DNA from: JBLHKE01 sp047619485
GTDB taxonomy: Bacteria; Verrucomicrobiota; Verrucomicrobiia; Verrucomicrobiales; DEV007
DNA: 26,026 bases
Assembly (NCBI GenBank): GCA_047619485.1
Contig: JBLHKE010000018.1
Location: forward strand, 1-26,026
Direction: 5' to 3'
Shown one piece after another: positions 8,372 through 14,293 of the stretch. Every line of letters starts with the position of its first letter. The stretch's first letter is position 1. The translations under genes and the position numbers were made by a program. The notes below the pieces were generated by a model. That model was not told the origin of the DNA, searched no databases, and was given only the letters and a program-made list of their open reading frames with translations.

Positions 8372-9848
8372 TGTTATTTGGGATTTTGCTCACTAGCAGG
8401 CCAACGAGGAAGATGGTGAGAGTGCCGACGACGATGGTGAGGTTGCCGTGCAGCATCGGCCTGAGTTTCCCTGGAACCCAAGACGCGCTCAGCCAGAATA
8501 TAACGATCACACCGAGGACGACGCCGGTGACGGCGGCGGCGTTGCCGGCCTTGCGCACGATCAGGCCGAGAAGGAATAGACCTAACATCCCGCCCGCGAA
8601 CATGCCGGAGAGCTGCCACCAGATGTCGAGGATGTTCTTGGCGTTGCCGGTGAGCAGCAGTGCCGTGCCAGTACCGATCACGCCCCAGCCGATGGTCGAT
8701 GCGCGCAGCACTTTCATCGACTCCGCTTCGCTGACGGGTTCGCCTTTGCGCACCAGGCGCCCCCACAGGTCTTTCAATGTGATGGTCGCGGAGCTGTTTA
8801 GGCTGGTGTCGATGGTGCTCATCGCCGCGGCTGCGAGCGCCGCGAGGATCAAGCCGCCGAGACCGGCTGGCAGGTGGTTGGCCATGAAGTGCGGCAGGAT
8901 CGAGTCTTCGAATTTTCGGTCACCGGCCATCGCCTGGATCGCCGCGACCTCGTCGGGCATCGATTGGTAGAAGCTGAAAAGTAGCGAACCTATGAGGAAG
9001 AACAGCAGCGATACCGGCACGTAGAGCAGCGCGCCGATCCATAGCGAGCGCTTGGCCGCGGCCTCGTTTTCAGCCGCGTGGTAGCGCTGGATGTAGTTTT
9101 GATCGATGCCGAAATTGGTCAGGTTGATGAACAGGCCAAAGACCAACACTACCCAGACAGTGGAGTTCGCCAGGTCGCCGAACTTCCAGCTTCCGAGCGA
9201 GAATTTGTCGTTGTCGAAAGCGATGGCGAACGCCGCCGAGGCGCCTTCGGGGTGCTCGACCAGCAGGGTGCCGATCACTAACAGAGCACCAACCGTCAAC
9301 ACCACCGCCTGGATTGCATCGGTCCAAATCACCGCCTCGATTCCGCCGATGAGCGTGTAGGCGGTGACGAGGATTCCCGAGACGAGGATGATGGTGGTGA
9401 GGTTCCAGCCGGTAACCTGTTGCAAGCCAATGGCCACGCCGAGCATGATGGTTGCGCAGCGGGCTACCTGGGTGAGCAGGTAGCAGGTGACCGCGTAGAT
9501 GCGCGCCCAAAGGCCGAAGCGTTTCTCGAGGTGCTCGTAGGCAGATATCTCGCCGCTGTCGCGGTAGAATTTCACGAAGTAGCGCGTCGCGATGATGATG
9601 GCGATGGGGATCGACAGCGAGAACACGAAGGCATTCCAATTACCTGCGTAGGCTTTGCCCGGCACGCCGATGAAGGTGTTCGACGAGAGGTAGGTGCCGA
9701 ACAGACTCAGGCCGATCACCCAACCCGGCAGCCGCCCGCCGGCTTTCATGAATCCGTCTGAAGTATTGCTGCGGCGGGCAAACCAGAAGCCCGCGCCAAC
9801 GACGGTGGCGATGTAGACGACTAGTACGATGAGGTCGAGCGTCTGCAT
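8352..9848 (-). CDS. Sodium:solute symporter, SSS family (498 aa)
   Basis: An inner-membrane secondary transporter coupling sodium import to uptake of a sugar, sugar acid or similar solute. The protein has about 13 hydrophobic helices, starting MQTLDLIVLVVYIATVVGAG, with SSS-type features: an early RSNTSDGFMKAGGRLPGWVIG loop, SLFGTYLSSNTFIGVPGKAY near 50-70, and AALAAAAMSTIDTSLNSSAT in the second half. The length matches the family. The start at 9848 lies 3 bases after the stop of the sulfatase remnant, so the two were probably once an operon pair. The last residues (RGVSPP) are encoded inside the REP-like repeat, so the native C-terminus seems to have been altered. The symporter probably brings in the substrate of the aldolase and isomerase; which solute cannot be told. 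Confidence 0.93.
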   Translation of the reverse strand: MQTLDLIVLVVYIATVVGAGFWFARRSNTSDGFMKAGGRLPGWVIGLSLFGTYLSSNTFIGVPGKAYAGNWNAFVFSLSIPIAIIIATRYFVKFYRDSGEISAYEHLEKRFGLWARIYAVTCYLLTQVARCATIMLGVAIGLQQVTGWNLTTIILVSGILVTAYTLIGGIEAVIWTDAIQAVVLTVGALLVIGTLLVEHPEGASAAFAIAFDNDKFSLGSWKFGDLANSTVWVVLVFGLFINLTNFGIDQNYIQRYHAAENEAAAKRSLWIGALLYVPVSLLFFLIGSLLFSFYQSMPDEVAAIQAMAGDRKFEDSILPHFMANHLPAGLGGLILAALAAAAMSTIDTSLNSSATITLKDLWGRLVRKGEPVSEAESMKVLRASTIGWGVIGTGTALLLTGNAKNILDIWWQLSGMFAGGMLGLFLLGLIVRKAGNAAAVTGVVLGVIVIFWLSASWVPGKLRPMLHGNLTIVVGTLTIFLVGLLVSKIPNNRGVSPP

Positions 9849-9851
9849 GCG

Positions 9852-9960
9852 CTACGGTTTCGCCGGGGTGGGAAGTCGGGCGCCGACGTCCTTGAGATAG
9901 TGACCGAGCTCTGTTCGCAGCGCCTTGGTGATCGCGGGTTTTACTTTGCTGAGAAATTCG
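9852..9960 (-). pseudogene. C-terminal remnant of a probable sulfatase
   Basis: On the minus strand about 36 codons read FEFLSKVKPAITKALRTELG then HYLKDVGARLPTPAKP and stop, 3 bases before the symporter start. The pattern Leu-Arg-x-Glu-Leu-x-x-Tyr-Leu-Lys-x-Val-x-Ala-x-x-Pro-x-Pro resembles the C-terminal tail of PVC sulfatases. Upstream, coding similarity ends at a repeat (9957-9999), and none of the catalytic N-terminal domain (CxPxR) is present. I infer that a sulfatase gene between the sialidase-like gene and the symporter was deleted down to its tail. The call rests on a short tail only. Confidence 0.45.
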
Positions 9961-10020
9961 AAACCACAGGCCATGCGCAAACGGGACTGCCGTTTCGAAC
10001 GCAGCCTAGAGGCTACGCTA
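9957..10020. repeat. Composite intergenic repeat with hairpins, containing copy 2 of the 19-bp repeat
   Basis: TTCGAAA (9957-9963) and TTTCGAA (9993-9999) bound a segment holding the 19-bp repeat (9967-9985, 18 of 19 matches to 4389-4407) and the hairpin AAACGG-GACTG-CCGTTT (9979-9995). A second hairpin follows (AGCCT-AG-AGGCT, 10003-10014). The unit lies directly between the sialidase-like gene and the sulfatase tail and reads as a mobile or recombinogenic non-coding repeat. Confidence 0.55.
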
Positions 10021-10066
10021 CGTTGCTTTGGCGAGTCGCTCCCGCTCCTTGCGATCGAAGCGCGGA

Positions 10067-12970
10067 TCATTCTGGCCATGCCTCCTCGCTCAAGACTTTG
10101 CCCACCTCCAGCTTCGCCGGATCGATGACCATGTGGCGCACGCGTTCTCGTTTCCAAGTGTAGGTCAGCTGCACCATGCCGTCCTTGGACTGGATCATGG
10201 CCGGGTAGGAGAACTCGCCTTTCTTTGCCTGTTCGATCAAGGCGGCTGCTTTCCAGGTTTTGCCGTCCTCGCTGATCGCGAGGTGGATCGCTTGGCGGCC
10301 GCGCTTAAGGTGGTTGTAGAGCAGCAGGTGGCGACCGTCGGACAATGTTAGGGCTTCGATGCCGGCGTTGTTGTTCGGCAGGCCAGATTTTTCGAGTGGG
10401 CTCCAGGTTTCGCCACCGTCAGAGGATTCGTTGGTGACGATGACGCCGTTCTTGGAGCGATAGAGCGCTTGGATGCGGCTGTCGGAATGCGCCAGCAGGG
10501 TGGGTTGGATGACTTGGAAGGATTGCTCTTTCGGTTCGAATCGCGACCACTCGCCGTCCTTGAACTTCTCGAAGTGGAAGCGCCAGTCGCCGTCGTGCTC
10601 AGTGGAGGAAGGGCAAAGCAGTGACCCGTCGGGTAGCAGCAGCGGTTTGGAGCGTACCGGGCCGTCGATACTCTCGGGCAAACGCGTCGCTTCTTTGAAA
10701 GAGCGCCCGCGGTCGTGGCTGATCATCACCTCGCCCCACCAGTCCTCTGGATTCGGGCCGACTTTGAAAAACAGGTTCAGCGGGCCATCGCCGGGTTCTT
10801 GGTAAAGCACCGGGTTCCAACAGGGGTAGCGCAGCTCCTTGTGCTGCACTCCGTCCGCCCAGCGGCGCGGCTTTGACCAGCCGATACCGTCGTGATAGCT
10901 CGACCAGATCTCGACGTCCTTGTGCTTCTCTTTGGTTCCGCCAAACCACGCAGACACGAGGCCGCGCGAGGTCTGCTCGATGGTCGAGGCGTGGCATTCT
11001 TTGTGCGGCGCCTTGGTGAACACGAAGCCTTCGCTCACGAGTCCGGGGAAGCGCGGCTCAATCTGCTTCGGCTCGCGTGCCTGGAGTTGTGCCGCTGGGA
11101 ATGGCACGCAGTCTTCGTGCTTGATGAAGTAGAGTCGACCATTCTCGGAGCCGACGATGAGGTCCGGTTTGCCGTTGCCATCAAAATCGCAAACCGTCGG
11201 GCTGCTGGTGTGGCCGGCGACGTTGCGCCGCGCGAGGTTGCCGATCTTTTTCAAGATCACTTTGCCGTCGCCAGCGTCCTTGCAATTGCGCCACCAGGTG
11301 GCGTTCTCGGAGTTGGTGAGAAGGTCGAGCCGACCGTCGCCATCCCAGTCGACGACCGCCAACTTCACGCGACCTGAGCGCCCGGCGGTGCCCGCGTTGA
11401 GGCGGATCGGTTGGAGATCCTCATCCAGAAATATGTGCGTCTCCTCGCGGGCGCGGCTCTGGCAAGTGAGATATCCCTCCTGATCGAGGATGACAAGGTC
11501 GAGCTGGCCGTCGCCGTCAAAATCGGTCGCCAGCGGTGTGGTGCGCCACTGGGTTTGCAGGTTTTCGGCGAGCGTCTGCCACCAGTAAAACGCGGGCGGT
11601 GCCTCTTTGGTCCAAAACGGTAGCGGCTGCTGGGTGAGACCGTTTTCGGTATGGCGCAGCAGCTCGAGCTTCGGCCAGATCGAGTTGACTAGGATGTCGT
11701 CACGCCCGTCAGCGTCCCAGTCGGCGACCGATAAGGTGGTGTAGCCCCACTTCGCTTCGGCTGGACCTTGGATGGAACCGCTAGCGCCGGCCATGATACG
11801 GAACGTTTCGCCGTCGGCTTTTAGTAGCTCGGGCGCCGACCATTGGCTGCCCTTGCCATCGAGGTTTTTGAACAAGGCGATGTTACCCGCGGTGTTGCCA
11901 CACAGGATATCCTCGTCACCGTCCATGTCCCAATCGTGCGCGAAGGGAGTGGCGAGCGCACCGAATTTCAACTCGTCGGCCTGCTGCTGAAAGTAGACAG
12001 GTTGTTTGAAGGCGGGGAGCTGGGCGTCTTTCACTGAAACATTTTCAACGAACGCAACGCGTCCATCTTCATCGCCGACGATCAGATCCATGTCCCCGTC
12101 GCAGTCCCAGTCGATCGCGGTAGGTGTGATCATCTGCAGGTGCATGACTAGCGGTTCGCCATCAGTGCCCTCGAGCTTCACGCCCGCCGCATACTCCGGC
12201 TCGGCGCGGCTACCGATATTCTTGAAGTAGGTAAAGCCATCCAAGAACTCGCCGCAGAGCAGGTCAAGATCGGCGTCGTTGTCGAAGTCCGCGAAGTTTG
12301 GGCTCGGCCAGCCGTAGACGTCGACCGGGGCACCAGCTGCTTGGACTCTGACCGGATCGGCGTAGCTGTCGCCGTCTTTTTCGATCAGATAGACCCAGCC
12401 ATGCAGCGGCCCATTGTGCCAGCGCCCTTGCGCGTCGTAGGCGTGGTCCCACTCGTAGTCGCTCCAGTCGCCAAAGCCGGCGACGAGGTCCTGGTCGCCA
12501 TCGCCTTCCCAATCGACGTAACGCCACATCTCGGCGCGCGTACGGCCTTTGCCCGGATGCACGTTCGCGGTCGCATAGATCATCTTTTTCTCACTGAAAC
12601 CGTCCTTCTTGAAGTTGATGAACTCGTAGTTCTCCCGCAGCACTCGCGGTTGGCCATCGACGTAGCTGACCTGCACGTTGTGCCCAGTCTTGCCGATGTG
12701 CACGCCGGGTTTGAACACTGGCATCTTGACCTTCGGATCCTGCGTCGGGTTTTCGAAAAAGTAGAAGCCATTGCTCGGCTTGTCCGGGCAGGAGACGACG
12801 AGGTCGTAGTCGCCATCGTCATCGTAGTCCATAGGTAATGGCCAAGCCCACAGTCCGACGCCGAGGTCGACCACTAGATCAGGGTTGTTGTACTTCAGCG
12901 GCTGGAGTTTCCAGTCGTCTGCCAAGGCCGTAGCGGCAGTGAGAAGGAGGAATGTTAGGGCGGTCTTCAT
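10067..12970 (-). CDS. Secreted FG-GAP/VCBS repeat protein with C-terminal sialidase-like (BNR/Asp-box) domain (967 aa)
   Basis: An exported protein likely to act on or bind extracellular glycans. The start at 12970 (MKTALTFLLLTAATALA) is chosen because it gives a clean signal peptide with cleavage near residue 17; a GTG at 12997 would put extra residues before it. Residues about 40-600 carry around nine Asp-rich FG-GAP/VCBS motifs (for example DYDDDGDYDL, DWEGDGDQDL, DFDNDADLDL, DWDCDGDMDL, DFDGNGKPDL), expected to form a calcium-binding beta-propeller. From about 640 on is a sialidase-superfamily propeller with Asp-boxes SHDRGRSF (about 750), SSDGGETW (about 850) and SEDGKTW (about 900). 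I did not find the Y/FRIP arginine motif of true sialidases, so the substrate need not be sialic acid. It lies 26 bases after the GntR gene and is probably transcribed with it. Confidence 0.85.
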   Translation of the reverse strand: MKTALTFLLLTAATALADDWKLQPLKYNNPDLVVDLGVGLWAWPLPMDYDDDGDYDLVVSCPDKPSNGFYFFENPTQDPKVKMPVFKPGVHIGKTGHNVQVSYVDGQPRVLRENYEFINFKKDGFSEKKMIYATANVHPGKGRTRAEMWRYVDWEGDGDQDLVAGFGDWSDYEWDHAYDAQGRWHNGPLHGWVYLIEKDGDSYADPVRVQAAGAPVDVYGWPSPNFADFDNDADLDLLCGEFLDGFTYFKNIGSRAEPEYAAGVKLEGTDGEPLVMHLQMITPTAIDWDCDGDMDLIVGDEDGRVAFVENVSVKDAQLPAFKQPVYFQQQADELKFGALATPFAHDWDMDGDEDILCGNTAGNIALFKNLDGKGSQWSAPELLKADGETFRIMAGASGSIQGPAEAKWGYTTLSVADWDADGRDDILVNSIWPKLELLRHTENGLTQQPLPFWTKEAPPAFYWWQTLAENLQTQWRTTPLATDFDGDGQLDLVILDQEGYLTCQSRAREETHIFLDEDLQPIRLNAGTAGRSGRVKLAVVDWDGDGRLDLLTNSENATWWRNCKDAGDGKVILKKIGNLARRNVAGHTSSPTVCDFDGNGKPDLIVGSENGRLYFIKHEDCVPFPAAQLQAREPKQIEPRFPGLVSEGFVFTKAPHKECHASTIEQTSRGLVSAWFGGTKEKHKDVEIWSSYHDGIGWSKPRRWADGVQHKELRYPCWNPVLYQEPGDGPLNLFFKVGPNPEDWWGEVMISHDRGRSFKEATRLPESIDGPVRSKPLLLPDGSLLCPSSTEHDGDWRFHFEKFKDGEWSRFEPKEQSFQVIQPTLLAHSDSRIQALYRSKNGVIVTNESSDGGETWSPLEKSGLPNNNAGIEALTLSDGRHLLLYNHLKRGRQAIHLAISEDGKTWKAAALIEQAKKGEFSYPAMIQSKDGMVQLTYTWKRERVRHMVIDPAKLEVGKVLSEEAWPE

Positions 12971-12996
12971 GAAATCGGTCTGGTCTACTTTGCCCA

Positions 12997-13686
12997 CTAA
13001 CGGTCGGCGGGTTCAGCGTCTGCTTCGTTGAGGGTGAGGTCGAGGCTGTTGCGGATGTGGAGGCGCATCGCGTCACGTGCGGCTGCTGTCTTGCCGGAGC
13101 GGATGGCGCCGACGATGGATTCGTGCTCGGCTTGTGTGGCTTCGAGGATCTCGGAGGTAAACTGGTGGCGATCGGCGCTGAAGATTCGTGTTAGAATGTG
13201 GGAGTCTCCGACCACTTTGAGCATGCGGCGGTTGTGTGAGGCTTCGATGATCGACATGTGGAATGCGAGGTCGAGCGCGTGAAACTGCTTTGCGACTGCT
13301 AGTGTGGCGACGCCTTTCCCCGACGCGGCAACCCGCGCAGCGAGCTTGGCCGACTTGGCGAGATTCGCGTCCAGATCCGCAAGCTGGCGTTCACTGATGC
13401 GCTTCGCAACCCTTTCGGCTGCATAAGATTCCAGCGCTTCCCGAAGTTCATAAAGTTCAACTGCCTCTTCACGGGTCAGCTCACGAACAACGGCACCTAG
13501 CTGCGGCACTAGCTCGACAAATCCTTCACTGGCAAGCTGTCCCACCGCCTCCCGTACCGGCGTGGCACTGACGCCGATCTCTTTTCCAATTGGCCCATAC
13601 GAAAGCCGCGAGCCTGGAGCGACCGATCCGTCGAGCAGTTTCCTGCGGATGTGCGAATAGGCGCGCTGGGAGTGGTTTTCAGACAT
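12997..13686 (-). CDS. GntR-family transcriptional regulator, FadR/FCD subfamily (229 aa)
   Basis: A DNA-binding regulator, probably a repressor released by a sugar acid or similar effector. The N-terminal winged helix-turn-helix spans about residues 8-70 (YGPIGKEIGVSATPVREAVG at 30-49, then the wing to VVREL). The FCD effector domain follows, with the Asp/His set that binds a metal in this subfamily: Asp139, His143, His188 and His210. Length is typical. It is the first gene of the minus-strand operon and is divergent from the DUF1428 gene. A 20-bp palindrome begins 5 bases before its start codon and overlaps its promoter -10, so autoregulation is likely. No other in-frame ATG or GTG lies near the start, and the predicted transcript start leaves a leader of only a few bases. 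Confidence 0.93.
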   Translation of the reverse strand: MSENHSQRAYSHIRRKLLDGSVAPGSRLSYGPIGKEIGVSATPVREAVGQLASEGFVELVPQLGAVVRELTREEAVELYELREALESYAAERVAKRISERQLADLDANLAKSAKLAARVAASGKGVATLAVAKQFHALDLAFHMSIIEASHNRRMLKVVGDSHILTRIFSADRHQFTSEILEATQAEHESIVGAIRSGKTAAARDAMRLHIRNSLDLTLNEADAEPADR

Positions 13687-13690
13687 TCAA

Positions 13691-13710
13691 TAAAAGTCTA
13701 TAGACTTTTA
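13691..13710. promoter_or_regulatory. 20-bp perfect palindrome, probable GntR operator
   Basis: TAAAAGTCTATAGACTTTTA is a perfect palindrome centred between 13700 and 13701, 5 bases before the GntR start codon. Short, AT-rich dyads next to their own gene are the usual binding sites of FadR-type GntR regulators. The dyad contains the -10 hexamer of the gene's own promoter, so bound regulator would block RNA polymerase. Binding itself is inferred. Confidence 0.8.
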
Positions 13711-13725
13711 GCTTCTTCGTGTCAA
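13697..13725 (-). promoter_or_regulatory. Sigma70-type promoter of the GntR-led operon
   Basis: On the minus strand TTGACA (13725-13720), a 17-base spacer and TATAGA (13702-13697) form a near-consensus promoter. The predicted transcription start is about 13688-13691, only 2-5 bases before the ATG at 13686, so the mRNA would be leaderless or nearly so. The palindromic operator covers the -10. Confidence 0.75.
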
Positions 13726-13788
13726 CATCCCACATGGATTCGATGACGCGTCAGTTCCTCTTGGTTCTTGCCGTCTTTCTCTTTGTTT

Positions 13789-13838
13789 AATCCGGATAAT
13801 TTCTGTCTCGCAGCCAAGCGGCAGAAATTATTCGGATC
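13789..13838. repeat. Long inverted repeat (about 16-bp arms) in the divergent intergenic region
   Basis: ATCCGGATAATTTCTG (13790-13805) and CAGAAATTATTCGGAT (13822-13837) are reverse complements apart from one G/T difference, with a loop of 16 bases. It lies between the GntR promoter and the DUF1428 start, about 85 bases before the latter. It could be a leader hairpin on the plus-strand transcript, a second regulator site, or an inserted palindromic repeat. No T-tract follows. Confidence 0.6.
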
Positions 13839-13921
13839 GCATCTAGCGTCTGGCGCTCCAGTCGCAGACCGAACTCGCATCCGTCTTGCCGTCCACCACT
13901 TAGACCACTATGGTTTTCATC

Positions 13922-14293
13922 ATGAGCGCCGCACACTACATCGACACCTTCGTCATTCCGATCCCTAGGGACAAGGTCGAGGACTACCGTGACATCGCGA
14001 CTAGCGCCGTGCCTATCTGGAAACAACACGGCGCGCTCGATTATCGTGAATGCATCGGCGACGACCTCGAGGTCGAACGCCAAGTAACCTTTCCCCAATT
14101 AGTCGGGACGGAAGCCGGCGAGACCGTCATCTTCGCCACCATTGTCGACGCATCAAAAGAAGCTCGCGACAGCGCCAACGAAACAATCATGGCCGACCCC
14201 CGGGTTGCTGAGTTGTGCGAGTCCGCGCAGGGCATCATCGACTTCGGCCGCATGACCTCCGGCGGCTTCAGGACTCTCGTGCATCTGTCATGA
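13922..14293 (+). CDS. DUF1428 family protein (123 aa)
   Basis: A small cytoplasmic protein of the DUF1428 (YbaA-like) family with a dimeric alpha/beta-barrel-like fold and no established reaction. Family landmarks are YIDTFVIPIPRDKVEDYR at the N-terminus, the HGALDYRECIGDDLE segment, GETVIFATIVDASKEARD, the MADPRV segment and the final GGFRTLVHL. Length is typical. I prefer the ATG at 13922 over 13910 because it begins MSAAHYIDTF, like family members; neither has a clear ribosome binding site. Its stop overlaps the next start (ATGA), so it is probably co-translated with the DUF1549/DUF1553 cytochrome, an unusual partner. It is divergent from GntR and may share that control region. Confidence 0.88.
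   Translation: MSAAHYIDTFVIPIPRDKVEDYRDIATSAVPIWKQHGALDYRECIGDDLEVERQVTFPQLVGTEAGETVIFATIVDASKEARDSANETIMADPRVAELCESAQGIIDFGRMTSGGFRTLVHLS

Noticed and set aside
9852..10157. A 101-codon minus-strand gene between the symporter and the sialidase-like gene
   Set aside because: Its first two thirds are repeat sequence and overlap with the sialidase-like gene; only the sulfatase-like tail (9852-9960) looks like ancestral coding sequence.
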